Origin: Echinococcus granulosus
Lineage: Eukaryota; Platyhelminthes; Cestoda; Cyclophyllidea; Taeniidae
Length of the DNA stretch: 64,000 bases
Assembly (NCBI RefSeq): GCF_000524195.1
Contig: NW_020170386.1
Location: forward strand, 315,982-379,981
Direction of reading: 5' to 3'
The notes below the pieces were generated by a model. That model was not told the DNA's origin. It saw only the letters and a list, made by a program, of their open reading frames with translations, and did not search any database. This document shows, in pieces, positions 10,928 to 23,437 of this stretch. Each line of letters opens with the position of its first letter. Position 1 is the stretch's first letter. A program made the translations under genes and the position numbers.

Positions 10928-13900
10928 ATGGAAAAAAAGACAAGGTTGCACGTTAAAAACTCGTCTTCATGTGTGGCAGATCTCTGCAGTGAGCTGCTGA
11001 GGCGTGAGTTCCTCTTATGCCATTGTCTTGATATCACATAAGTCTGATTACAAGCGCCCATCGATATTTCATTTTAGTATGTGATGTCCGTCCAGATGTC
11101 TGGAACAAAATGAATTATTTTCGTAGCCTTTACGAAATCGTAACGAAAATCCGTGATCTTCAGAAGGGTACGGCTTTTTATTTTGTGAAGTTTTGGTTAG
11201 GTGCATCAATTTCTCGTTTGGTTTTATCGGGGGATCGTGAATTACGACTTAAAGCTCTCCAGAAACGCTACGAGGAGTGTTTGTACTTTCCTCTATCAAT
11301 ATGCAACTGTGGTGAAGCTGGATTCGGTGTACGCGCAGACAAGTCGATTGAGGTACGATTTTTTGGTCTTTTGAAACTTTGGCATCTTGTAGAAAAATAG
11401 TCCGCTCCTTCATATTCCTCTAAGGTATGCGCTTTCAGTTCCAAATGTGAGCTCCCCACTCCGTATGTTGAAATGTCCCGGTAACTTTTAATCAATAGCC
11501 AAGTTCCTCAAGGAAGATCCCCTATTTTCTGGAATGGATAACGTTGCACTGGCTATTGCTTTGCTTCATGAACTGTCTTTAAATGAGAAGTCAAGGTGGA
11601 AGGAATATATCTGTAAGATTTCCTATCGGAGTAATTTTCCTTTAAGCCTCACTACCAGGTGTCTACTCAACGGTTGCCTACTTCTCTGACGCTGAATTCT
11701 CGATCCTCGATGGTTTTCCTGCAGCAGGTACTTTCTACTTATCTAAAATATGGTATTTGTTTGAGTGTTTTTCTTAAATTCTTTAATTCTAGAGACACCA
11801 TTAATTAGCATCGGACGTTTTCATTACTCGTACTTGAAATAGATTGCCTATATTATCCTTTATGACTTATTTCGTAGTATCTTTATGTCCGATTTCTATC
11901 AGTTTGGTTTAAGCTACGGAACTACTGATGTTTCTTGCTAAATGAATTTGACCCAGTGCCTTGTTTTAGCGTTTTTTTAACTTAGTACGACCTTTCGATG
12001 TCACGGATTAATAACGTCATTTTGTCTTATGTTAAAAATGTTTAACGGTGGCTAGTTTCAGACTTGAAAGAGAATGCGGCGGGTGCCATAAATTTCCTCG
12101 CCGGTAAATTAGTCTTGTTTCAGAAAACTTTTGGTGAAATGTTTCCTCGGAATCAGCTATTCCTCGCTCACAGTCGTGATTGGGGGTACTGCCATTTACT
12201 CGACCCATTTTCTTTTCACTTAATCTGCCTACATCTGTCGAGATTGGTACACTGAAATCCATTGCTCCCATCCAGGGGCTGTTTTTTCTGCCCACAAATA
12301 TCAAGAAATCCAAACGGCTCTCAACTGGATAGGCTATTTCCAGCATATATTTTTCTATTTTTCTCCAAAGTTGGATCAAATTCGGGAATTGCTATCATCT
12401 TGTTAATTGAGTATACCCCGTATGAACTTTCTTCTGCAAACCATAGATGCTGCGCTGAAAGCTTATAGGAACATGTGTCGCCAGTACGCATACTTCTATC
12501 GCCTTTTTGAACGCGTAAAGCAGAAAGATTCTTTACCGGTTTACATGAAACCGTTTTGTTTCGAAGACTACCAGTACGTTCTTGTGTATTTGTTACCCTG
12601 TGATACGGGTATACCAGGTGTCTACTTTCCTTCTTTCCTCTGAAGATGGGCTATTTCAACTGTAATGAGTCGCAACAACGCATTGCCAATAAAGGGTGAC
12701 AGTGATGGAAAATTGCTTTGTCTAATTCCCTTGTGGGATATGATTAATCATAAACAATATCAAGTACGTTTTTTTGGTTGTGTATATCAATGCAGTCATT
12801 CGTATTTTTCGAACCCTTACTCATCGTCTAAGTGGCATTTTTTGCCGTTTTTCAAATTGTCTTAGTGATGGGGTACATATGCTCTTACAATCTTGGTTCA
12901 TGATTAAATCTTTGTATTTTGATTCACTCTGTATATTCATTGCGCCCTTGTGAGCTCCGTACTTTTTATGCTCTTAATTATTTTAAAACAAACTGGTAGC
13001 AACGCCTTTTGTTCCAATTTAGGAATTTTCGGAAAATTATGATCCGTTTATAAATGGTTAAATTTGCGACCATATTCTGTCTGCTCTTACCACCATCAAT
13101 GATTAGCTAACTTTAATGTTGACATCATACTTAACTTAGTTTTACCTCTAACCACAATATATCCCCCAATATCCCATTTTTTTCAGTGATGTTCCACCTC
13201 TAGGTTACAACGGATTATGACCCTGCCTCAGAACACATCGTATTCTATGCCATGGAATCCCATCGCCAAGGAGACGAAGTGAGTTCATTCCATTTTACCA
13301 AAGGGGATCACTTCTGCGCTATAAAACACTCACGAACTGTTCTCTAAGGTTTTCATGGATTACGGTAAAAGAACGAGCACTGAGTTCCTTTTGTACAATG
13401 GATTTGTTCCAGAATTCAATCTTTTCCACGAAGTTCCAATTAATCTTGGTGCGTGAGTCATTTGTTAGCTTTAATTTAATTTGCTCGTTGCTTTTATTAA
13501 TAACGCTAAGTACCATAATAATGTTTGGTCGTTACTTGCTCTCTTTGGTTATTGGATACTCTTTTACCTGTCCAGGCTTGAGTAAGTTCGACAAGCTCAT
13601 GCAACTTCGAACGCAGATTCTCAAGGAACTGGGCCTAGGGAGGTGTGTGCGTTCTAGCCTTTCAGACCTGGACCCCTGTACCTTGGTGTCTAAAGTGTGA
13701 TTTTTATCGCTTTCAGTGAAATTTGTCTGGCGGCCTCCCCTCAGGTTGGTACCTTCCCACCTTCGCAACTAACGGCATTCGCCCGTGTCTTCGTCATGAA
13801 CGAGGGTAAGCTCTATCATTCATTTTTCGTACTGGCTCCTTTTCTTGCCTTGAGATGGCGTTTCTATCCTATTGCTGCTTTTATTTTTTTTTCCATCAAT

Positions 13901-14541
13901 GCGTGATTGAGCGCTATGATCTTTACTGCTAAACTCTTCGTAACTTCTATGTTACTAGCTTATCTTTCACTTTTATTACGCATAAATTTAGCAGTTTTGC
14001 AGCAAGGTATTTTAGTGCTTGTCAAATTTTGACTGAATTCCATCACATGAATTGTTTATTTACCTCTTTTTCCTCCTTTGCTAGTTGAGCTTCAAGTCAC
14101 ATTAGATGAATTGACCTCCTTAAGGTCTGGTTCAGATGTCACTGATAGGCTATTATCAATGACCCTCTCAAACGGCCGAGTAGACGAAGAGGCCAAAAAG
14201 TTCATCGAGAGTCGTATCAAGCTACTCATCCGTAATTATGAATCTCGTCTTGAAAAAAGTCTCCAGCTGGTATGTACTCCTATTTCTTCACATTGGCGTT
14301 AAAATGTTGATCAGACTAAAAATTTACTATTACCATAATTCTTAACTCCTGTTGCTCAACACATCAATTCTTATAACAATTCATTTACGATAAGTCTTTC
14401 GTTGTGAGTCTAAGGTTTGCGCTTTCCTGAATTTAGGTGCCTACTGCGAGTCCAATTCGTGAGCAGTGCCTTCGACTATGCCGTCATGATATTTTCACAC
14501 TTTCGCAGTGTCTTACTGCCTTGTCTGAGCAGTCTCGTTAA
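10928..14541 (+). CDS. SETD3: SETD3-like actin-histidine N-methyltransferase, 14 exons
   Basis: About 477 residues. Exons: 10928-11003, 11078-11167, 11201-11352, 11425-11480, 11499-11612, 11647-11727, 12447-12573, 12646-12763, 13204-13278, 13349-13448, 13576-13642, 13717-13805, 14085-14269, 14437-14541. The product aligns colinearly with animal SETD3, which methylates actin His73. It has the KIRDLQKG N-terminal helix, a GFGVR start of the SET domain, the RQYAYFYR i-SET helix, LIPLWDMINH (NxxH motif) and DYGKRTSTEFLLYNGF (catalytic Tyr/Arg region), then a C-terminal RuBisCO-LSMT substrate-binding-like helical domain. All junctions except those around exon 4 are canonical and keep frame. At exon 3/4 the GT-AG sites leave one base too many for the conserved LSVP frame, and exons 4 and 5 are separated by only 18 nt (GT...AG). 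Human SETD3 is longer, mainly in its C-terminal tail. Cytosolic/nuclear location is assumed from the family. Confidence 0.85.
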
Positions 14542-14648
14542 GCCTCCTTGTTCATCCTTGCTCACGTTGATTTGCCTTCAACTTCCATGGGCTAGTCTTT
14601 GTTCCTTTAGACTTCTTGTTTATCTTTTGTCTTTATGCCTTTTCAGAA

Positions 14649-14654
14649 AATAAA
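14649..14654 (+). promoter_or_regulatory. poly(A) signal of the SETD3-type gene
   Basis: AATAAA about 108 nt after the stop codon at 14539-14541, followed by T-rich sequence. Strand and spacing fit the 3' end of the SETD3-type mRNA. Confidence 0.6.
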
Positions 14655-15145
14655 TGTTTCGTACACCTTCCCATTCTTGCTACACCTTGCCTTTTAAGTT
14701 ATGTTATTTGTTAATGTTTATTTTTTGTACTTCTAATGTGACTTCTGTTTATCGCCAAAAGCTTTATTTTTTAAATTATTTAATACTGCTACATTATTAT
14801 CTCATAATGTTTTAACGCTTTTTATGATTCTGACAACAATTCAATCAGGACTTGGATTTATTGATAATTGTAAGAACCATTTTTTTGTCAATTCTAAATA
14901 ACTACTTGCTCTATACTTGTCTTTGAAATTTTAAAACCGGGGTGATGGATTTCGTTGCATCATTTCACGTTGTGTTGAAGTGCAGATGAAATTTCCGTCA
15001 GTTTTTAAAACCACTCTAATTATTCCTGAACGTTCACTGTTGAGGAATTCATTATTGCTAAATTCTAACTGGTAATGTTAACATTGACTCTGACATTGAC
15101 TTATGAAATTTGATTCTATACTACTGATATTTCAACCAAGAAGTG
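14655..15145. other. spacer between SETD3-type and MOG1 genes
   Basis: About 490 bp of T-rich sequence between the SETD3 poly(A) signal and the MOG1 start; no exon seen. The two genes are on the same strand, 604 nt apart stop to start. A TTTCAACCAAG acceptor-like site lies just before the MOG1 ATG and could serve trans-splicing (inference). Confidence 0.35.
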
Positions 15146-18100
15146 ATGGCTACACTCAACGGATTAACTCGGCGATCACTTTTCGGGGGAGCGTTCCAGA
15201 TTTTTTTGCCCTCACCTGCTCAAGACGTTAGGTAAGTCTCGATCACTTGTTTGGGTAAATAGTCCATTTTTGGTCTTATTCTTGTATTTTTCTAGATTAG
15301 TTTTATGCGATTATATATCCAGATTTCTTAAATCTTGCTACTTATTCGCAAATTAGTACATCCAACAATCCGAATGTAACTTACTGTTGGGGTGACCGAG
15401 TGGAATCAGTCACCCAAATCACGACATTGACTTGAGTCGTCTGTTTTTGTTCAACTTAACTGTATGGTATGATTAACTGATTGTAGTAACGCCGGCTTAT
15501 TACTTTGTAAGGGGATAACTTCTCCCCGTCTAAGTTGGGCTGTATCATGATTATTGTTTTCGCCATTGCTCGGATCCCATGAATGTTCTTTCATGGCATC
15601 CTATGTGAATCACTGAAAAGTTTTACTCCTTCATCCCCAAAATAGGTTTAAATACAATAGAATTAAACTACAAGGTATTTTTTCAGGAGCCTAATGCTAG
15701 GTTTTTCCTAGTAAATTGAGTTTGTCGAGCTCTGGTGTGTTTCTGAGTCTTGGAGGATATCAATGTGAGCTTACTCTTTCAAGCATCGACAAAAAGGTGC
15801 TCATTTCGCTGGAGTTTTTACTTTTCAAAATATTGCAGCAATTTTGGTTCCTAATGGTTTTGGGTACTTACATGGTCCTAGTGCATTCCGTCAGGTGCCG
15901 GATAACCAGGAAGTCTTCGTCAATCCTTCAAACAACCAGAGCATTACCGTTGATATTCTCGAGGCCGTTTCTTCATCTAGTCTTCCCGAGGCTGTAAAGT
16001 AAGTGATTATTCCTGAAGTCTTTATGTCGTCCCATTTTATATTTTCGTTTTAGTACTTTCTTTCTGGTAAAATTTTGATTTTGTGTTTGCATAAAAACGG
16101 TCTTCCATTTACATATTGCTGAAACAGTCGTGCCTTATCCCGATTATTTTTTTGTGATAAACGCGGAAATGGTGGCACTGTTTTTGGAATTATACTTAAA
16201 AATCTGAGGCTGTGAATATGTTGAGGAAGTCCAGCTTCGCTAAACTATCGAGGCACGCTTGTTTTACATGCGCCTTTCTTTTCTGAAGCATCTGCAACAA
16301 CCTTAATGGAGAATTTTTACACTAGTGACCTTTTTGATTCACTTACACATTCAGAAAATTTGACTGCACAATCAGTCGTTCTTCTATTCTTGCGGACTCC
16401 AATATCCGATATGGCTTTTCTTCTAAAGTGATGAATGACCGCTTCCATTAAGACCGGCTTTCGAAGAAAAAGATTTTCAAAGCCGTAGTTCCAGTTGTAC
16501 TACACAGTGGTCGTGAATCAACTCAAAAAAATCGATTCTAAAGAAGTGGGGTCACTTGTTTCCTTATTCGAAAGTCCATGTTAGATACCTTTAACTTTTA
16601 CTCTCGAACATATTCTATTGTCAATTTACCCTTCAGCGCACCTCTGCTAGCCTGCAACGTTTTTCGAGGCAACCGTATTTTTCCACTGGTTTATTATTAC
16701 TTTTTATTATTGTCATCCAAAGGTTTTTAACCCTGCTTGTTCTTATTTTTGAAAGAAAGGTAGAATGCGTAACGGCTTGAGCATGAGGTTTCTCATCTCA
16801 TTTCCACCTTCATTTAATGGCCATCAGCGTCGGTAAGTTCATAATATGCTACATTGGTCTCCAATTCTAGCTCAGGCTCCCTCTCAATAGTAAGTAAAAG
16901 CACATTCCAACCCTTGCCTTCACTCGATGCCAAGATCTCTGTGATTGATAGACCATATATTCTCTGTTCCTGTGTTCCGTCATCGTGGCTCCTCTGTGAT
17001 GAATTTCCATGACCCTAGGAGCTACTCATAGTTCATTCTTTTGGTACAGACTAATTTAAGTTCGCTATCTTTGCTTTCACTGGCATTCCATTCACTTATT
17101 CCAATTATGTCGATTTGTTAATATGTCATCGGCCGATTTTAAATGCGTCATGAGCGCCCGCTCTTTGCATCCACTTGTTCCAGAGTTGGACTCAAATCCA
17201 ATTTCCCTTACAATGAACAAGCATGAAGACCCTCGGGCTTCAGTTCCCAATTCTTGGCATATTTTATCTCAATCAGGAATTTTGGCTTAAATTAGTGTAG
17301 TAATTCCGTCCTAGCATCATAGTTTTGATTTTTCTTAAATCAGGTCATTTTGTTTTCCCCTTTCTGATCGTAGTTAGAAGCTGATTTTTGATTTGTCTCA
17401 TTTTTAGTAAAGTGAATTTCATCTTCAACATGTGGTCAAATTAACCGTTTTTCAATTTTAGCCTTCATTTCCAGGAAATTGTCAATTGCAATTCTGCTTC
17501 CGATTCAGTTGTGGATTCCGTTGAAATTCAGCATATTCCCAAGTAGGTATTTAGGGAATTTAAATATACTCCGTTCGGTCTTCAGAAATCAGGGTTCAAC
17601 CTATGTTTGTTTTGAAACCGTCTGGAATGAACTGACTTTTTAAGTCGGCCCTCTGTTAACAGGATTAACCTTGGTTCGTAGCCTGGCGCTGAATTTTAAA
17701 TGTGATTTCCCTTTAGTGGTCCTCCAGCTGTTCTTCTTCGCGGAAAGCAGAAAGTTGCCAAGTTCAACCGACTACAATCAGATCTTGTAGACATAGCAGT
17801 CATGCTCTACAGATTCCCCGATTACTCCGCTGATGTGTTAGTTTGTTTCAACGACCCCATTATGTGAGTTGCGTCTTTCCCTTCCATCCTTCACCAACCG
17901 TTTTTATTGCAGCCATGGTAAAGTAAATTCTGGTTACTGCTGATTTTTTGTAAGCTTGCAAGCCTGAACACAGGGTAGTATAGTTTGGTAACCCAAATTG
18001 TCTGATTTTAAGTGTCTTTTTTGATCACATCATAACGTCTTGCTCAATGTTTAGCAAGTCTTATTCTCCCAACTTAATCTTGAACCATACCATAAATCAG

Positions 18101-21100
18101 ACTTATCCATGCGAGTCGTTTTGGATTATCTAGTCCAAGCGGAAAGAAGGAATGCGCATTTTTAATGGCCATACATGTTGGAAAAGCAGTCCTTTTATAA
18201 AGAATTTTTTTGCTTTGTGCCATTTCTAATATACTAATCCAGGGACCGATTTCACCTACCGATATCGATACCTCAATCAAGTAACTTACTGTGTGTGGCG
18301 GTAGGGCATGTCAGATGTCATGAATATCGTTCATAATTTACCACATATTGAGTGGCTCTCCCATTTTGCACAACAATGCATTCATAGTAACTCTTTACGC
18401 GGTATAAGTATTTTGTGTTGCGGTTGCATGTCATTCTTTACATGTTTTTGGTTCCGTGAGTTCGTCACACGAACACCCTAGCAGAAGCAGGAATAGCAGC
18501 AAGGTTTTGCGACCTCTGCATCGGTGTAATTGGTTGTGCTTCTGTTAGATTACCGCATTGCCGCTTATTCTAGTTTACGCGTTAAGTCACTCTGCATACT
18601 TCATTCTGATTGGACACTTGATTTGAAAGTCTAGCGCAGCCCCTACAGCCTCCACATTTCACTTCATTATTCACCTCTTTTCTCAAAATTAACCCTTTTC
18701 TCACCAGAAAAGTGCCTTGAAGTTTTAAATTATTTGAGCTACCTGCAAAGGCATCATTGCTAATGCAGTGGCACAGGAATCTTGAGAGATGTACGGGCTT
18801 CCGCCAACAGTGTTAATTGATTGGCATCGAAAACTTCCATCGCTGTATTTATGTGGAGTGACCACCACCCCGAGTAGAATAAGTGCATTCGCTGAACCAC
18901 ATTTCTTTGAATTTTCATCCAGTAAGGTATTTCCTTGCGACACCGTCCATTTCATCACCTACCGCCACTGGAAATAACCTCCACATCGCTAAAACGACGT
19001 GGATGGAAGTGAAATCACTGTCACATGTGACTATTCCGGAATCTGAAGGAAATCATTCACAAATTCACGGTGACTAAAAACTATCGGAATCTGCTCAGTG
19101 AGAATTCACTATTGAAAATAATTTTACTCCGGCTTAATTCCCCTTCACCAACTCACGCTTCTGGTATCCTGTGTTACGATATTTAAACTGTGCGTTTATG
19201 CCTCCAGAGTTCTCTTCGATTTCTACAGTACCTTACTATTGAAATCAATCCCAGAAACATTACATTCAGACTTTTTGCCGCCATCAGTCTCTACTGCGGT
19301 GCATATCGCTCTGGAAAACTTTTGCCTTATGTAATTAGTTGTTTGTGATAAAGTTGATTATCTTCTTCGATTTCGCTGTGTTGTGAATCATAAAGCCCCA
19401 CCCAGTTGGCCAAGTCGTCAACAAGTGTTGCATCATATGATTTATTGAGAACTGCATTGGGCCTGTCTTGTGCACCTGCCGTTCATACGAACCGCTAGCA
19501 TTACTTTCCAATCATTCAGTATCTAGGGTTCTTGTGACACCATTGAAACCTTGCTCTCTAAGCCTCATATTCTTTTGATATAATGATGTTTTCCTGTTTG
19601 TAGGTCCTATTCACGCATCACGATTACGCTTTTGAGTCTAATCTTGCTATGAAAGAAAATTCACTCTAGGTTCCAGGGGTTTTTGCAATCATTGTCTTAT
19701 TTTCAATGAATAGGGAAAAGAAATTTCGATGGGAGTACACTACAAATTATTTTCACACCCAATGTGGTCAAGCGCGATATCCCTCTACTAAGTGAATCAG
19801 TTGATAATTCAATTTAGTTGGATATGAAAGTGAAATTTCGGGTGTTGGTCATCGTCCTGAATCGAACAAGGGTCGTGCACTAGCACATCATACCTCTCGT
19901 ATTGGTTTTTGCGTGCAAGTGGTTGGTGTGTTCAAAGGTCGCCAGTGGATTTTATTTTACGCAGTTTTGTTTAAAAATCATGAAACGGGGATGATGCTTA
20001 TCCACGATCTCCAAAAAATGCTTATTTGGTTTGGCGACTTCACAAGGTGATTCCACGTCTGCGTAAATGTTCGCGGTCTCTTTTTAGTTTCTGGAATGTC
20101 ACTGAGTTTCGTAGACCACTGACAATATTTGAAACTTTTGCTGTTCAGTAAAACAGTTCTAGCGTTTTCTCTTTTGCTTTTTAATTGATAAAACAACACC
20201 AGTAATCCAAGGAATCAGTTTCACGTTTATGCACTTAAACAACTAGATTGCATCCTGTTCTGCTATAAGCCCTTTCGGTCTATTTGACACTGCCTCACCT
20301 ACAGGCAATAAGTTTGCTGCCACTGCTTTCGCTTCCCGTAATGTTTTTTTCCGCAACCATTTTATTCAGCTGCAAATAGGTGCTTCTGTGTCTTACTCGC
20401 TCTTGCACCGAATCATGTGATGCTATTATTCCTCTCATGTCGCTTATCCACCCGGCTATTGGCTTTCACAGGTCTGTGTGTGCCTGCAGTTCAGACGCGC
20501 GCCTCGTTGCAATGTTGAGGACATACGCGCTGACTAAACCCCTCAGCCGCCCTCCTTGCTGCGGCAATAATCACCTCACTCTCCCCCACCTCCTGGTGAC
20601 CGTTTCACACCGGTACATTTGTCACTGGCGTTAGTGTTTGCGACGGACAGCACCTAATGTTCATTCGGTACTCTCTTTCAACGGTGGGTGTGCTGTTAAA
20701 TGCTTTACTGGATTCCGATGTGCCTACTATGGGGGAAGGGTTGGTGACACTTTGTCCGTGTTGTTGTTGCCCTGTGTGTCGTCCTAGTAGTCCTATAAAT
20801 TTCACATTTTTAAGTCCCTCAATTTTCTTATAAGAGCTTATTCACTGCATGAAATGGGGTCAGTATTGTAGCGTTCCGAGACTTCACTGAAGACGAAAGA
20901 AAACACAATACTCGGGGAGAATATATATTCAGTACGGAGGTGTTTGGGCTACTGGCATGGCCCGAAGGCCAGCCCACCCAGCGAGGTACAAGAAGGCAAA
21001 TTCAAAAGCCCAAAAGTGGCGCCTCATTAATACTGAGGGATAAACCATCGTACTACGGTATGAACTGAAGTGTTCATCTATCTTAGGGTTGTCGAATCAC

Positions 21101-21267
21101 TGTCGGAACAAGTCGCCTATGCTTGATGTTGCCTTTTCTTACTCCCTTGTAGGTGTCAGGATCAGAGTGAGGTATCTCCATCCGGTCGGTGGTCAGATGA
21201 AGATGTGAATCTCTGCCTGCACTCCCTCAAGCTCCTCGACCCAGCTATCTTCGCTTCTGAGGCTTAG
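15146..21267 (+). CDS. RANGRF: Ran guanine-nucleotide release factor (MOG1) homologue, 5 exons
   Basis: 181 residues. Exons: 15146-15231, 15882-15998, 17462-17542, 17717-17863 and 21153-21267; all introns are GT-AG and all phases match. MOG1 binds the GTPase Ran in the nucleus/cytosol and promotes nucleotide release, supporting the nuclear transport cycle; in mammals it also aids sodium-channel trafficking. Family signatures are clear: LFGGAF near residue 12, FRQVPDNQEVFVNP near 31-44, a central LLRGKQKVAKFN block, the helix DIAVMLYRFPDYSADVLVCFN, and a C-terminal LKLLDPAIF ending close to the stop, as in other MOG1 proteins. Total length is within a few residues of human RANGRF (186). Intron 4 is 3.29 kb, far longer than the others, and carries an LTR-like repeat and a GC-rich patch. 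I see no frame damage, so this is likely a working gene. Confidence 0.9.
15387..15417. repeat. short hairpin in MOG1 intron 1
   Basis: TTGGGGTGAC is followed after 12 nt by GTCACCCAA, giving a 9-bp stem with one bulged G. It lies in intron 1 (15232-15881). The stem is too short for a microRNA precursor; no function is assigned. Confidence 0.4.
20440..20780. other. GC-richer block in MOG1 intron 4
   Basis: A stretch with CG-rich words (acgcgcgcctcg, gccgccctccttgctgcgg) adjacent to the LTR-like repeat at 20867. Composition differs from the surrounding T-rich intron. Open frames on both strands have no recognisable motifs. It may be internal or nested transposon sequence, but no homology can be shown from the sequence alone. 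Confidence 0.3.
20867..21057 (+). mobile_element. solo LTR-like interspersed repeat, copy 2
   Basis: A segment of about 191 bp starting TGTAGCG and ending near CTACG, the reverse-orientation counterpart of 9847-10049. It is flanked by a matching 4-bp GTAT at 20863-20866 and 21058-21061, a plausible target-site duplication. Shared with copy 1: the AAGACGAAAG block, a TATATATTC TATA-like element, the CATGGCCCGAA block, the CCACCCAGCGA block, GTGGCGCCTCA and GGGATAAACCA. No ORF. It sits in the last intron of the MOG1 gene, about 95 bp before the final exon. Best read as a solo LTR or TRIM-like element; family assignment is not possible here. Confidence 0.6.
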
Positions 21268-21597
21268 TCTTCGGGTGCTCACTCTGCGTCTCCGACAGCG
21301 GTCTGATTTGTCTGTCAAATCGCTTTTTTGCATCTGCTATTTCCCCATAAATCGATATAAATGAACCCCTGGATCTATTTACTACTGCTTTTTTTTGGGT
21401 CCTTTGATGGGATGATTTGCGACCAAAATGCACAATTTTTTGGGATTCCTCATAAATTTTACGCTGTACTCCAATCTTTAGCATTGATAACGCATCTTTT
21501 GGTTTCTAGTCTTCTTTAATTCGGTTAGGGTTCTCAGTAGCACAATTGATGACTTGCAGATGAGAATTTAGATATTTAGAAGACCGTCTCACCTTCT

Positions 21598-21603
21598 AAT
21601 AAA
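21598..21603 (+). promoter_or_regulatory. candidate poly(A) signal of the MOG1 gene
   Basis: First clear AATAAA downstream of the MOG1 stop, about 330 nt after it, followed by a T-rich run. Confidence 0.4.
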
Positions 21604-22731
21604 TAGTTTTTTTCACTTTAAAACCCATTTCTACCATAGCGCGAAATTGTCATGAATGGGATAGTCATTTTTGCAAGAGCAAATTGCCTGTCACGGGTAA
21701 CGATCGACTCACCGTGATTTTCAAGGCGCATAGTTAGGATCTGGCAGATTGTAAACGTTACTTTTATTTTAGTTCTCTGTCCCGCGTGTAATACGTGAAT
21801 TCCAATACTTTGGTAAACCTGGTGGGCGTTTTTTCTACGCACAATAACAATTCATATTACTTATGGTAAAGACACTAATTGTTCCATTATCAAAATAGGC
21901 GACTTTCACCCTGATACAAATGAGTCCATACCGGTACCTTCCAGGGCGATTTACCCCTTACGCTGATGAGTGTATTTGAGATTCTCCTGGGCATCGAAGC
22001 ATTACTCGTGGCTTCTTGCATTCTCTGAAGGCTTAAACGATGCCAAATTAGTACTGATTCAATATAATGCGTTTTTTGAGTCCGAGCTGTTGTGCAGCTA
22101 GGCAGGTTATGGAGGACCGGGAATATTAAAAGCACCTTAGGCGTAATCAGCTCCACTCCACTTAAACACCTGTGTAGGGCGATTCACGAGATTGGTGACA
22201 CCTGCGACTGTTAAATTCCCTCTCCTCTCTTGAAATCACTGGCCTTATGTCCATCGAAAATGTTGCGTTGAATCCCCTTTAACGCTCTTGATGCCATAAT
22301 CGTCATCAGCGCAAGTTTGTACATTTCGAGGTCATAATGCACCTCTTTAGATGACTAGGAGGCCACCTTCTGGTCACAACTTGAGAATTGGTATACTCTG
22401 TGCCTTTTCTACCATAAAAGTTGCACACAATTTAGTGGAATGGCGGTACTTCGATGGTAAAGTGCCTCTTCGTTATGCCAGCCGCACTGCAGGGCTAAGA
22501 TGGAACTGCAGTGTAACTGACCAAACTTCCTTTAGGCACGATGATATCGCCTAATAGCATTTGAAAAGTTTTTAAATGTGTAGTTAAGGTTCTCTATTAG
22601 GTGGCTTAATTGTTCTATAGAGAGGCCCCGAAATTGGTCACCATGTCCAGATCTGCTAGCCGTTATCTACCTGTAGTCACTCCCTCACCTGCGGCAACAG
22701 CCCTTCCCCCCCCCCCCCTCCCACCCTATTC
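21604..22731. other. intergenic DNA up to the first assembly gap
   Basis: No recognisable coding exon. The short frames at 21618-21842 and 21890-22156 on the minus strand show no motif. The segment ends in a C-rich run (about 22706-22728) that directly borders the gap, which may be why assembly failed here. Confidence 0.4.
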
Positions 22732-22831
22732 NNNNNNNNNNNNNNNNNNNNNNNNNNNNNNNNNNNNNNNNNNNNNNNNNNNNNNNNNNNNNNNNNNNNN
22801 NNNNNNNNNNNNNNNNNNNNNNNNNNNNNNN
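22732..22831. other. assembly gap (100 N)
   Basis: Exactly 100 N, the conventional placeholder for a scaffold gap of unknown size. Poly-C/poly-CCCT sequence lies immediately to the left. Confidence 0.99.
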
Positions 22832-23437
22832 CCCCGTCCTAAGCATAATCAATACCACTGCCAGGTTGAACAGTGTCTGACATTCATCAAACGTCTGTCG
22901 GATTTGCCTATGTCCAGTAGCTTCGATAGATCTAAAACGGGCCTTTCTCCACACGTTTCTGTAGTGTCTCATTACTTGTCAATGAATCAGCTGAATTTAA
23001 CCCCACCAGTAGCTGGGTCTTAAAATGTGCAGCAGATACTTCGATCCACAATAAATTACCCAACAATCGGTGGTTCGTGAACATTAGATTATATTCACAT
23101 TTGTAAGTTTTAAAGTAATAAACCTATTTAATGATTTACGGATTTATTGAAGAGGGGAAGTTTATAAGCTTGAATGAAAAAACGTATTCTAGTAACAAGG
23201 GTCTAGAACTTTGTTTCGTACTTTATCGAATTATCAGAACAAAAAAATATTAACCATAAGCAGTTGCTGTCCCAATTCGCACGGATGTGAACGGTCTACG
23301 GTTGGGGTTCAGAAGACCTTGAGCAACCTAATTCAGTGTGGAAGAGGTACTCCATGTATGCAGACGGGTCTTGTCAGACCTGGCGGAATTACAGCGCAGC
23401 AAACCATCTGACGGCGATGGAGATGACAGGTGACCGC

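Noticed and set aside
13543..13560. TCTTTGGTTAT in a SETD3 intron resembling the start of miR-9
   Set aside because: Only the first 11 bases match, and no complementary arm forms a precursor hairpin.
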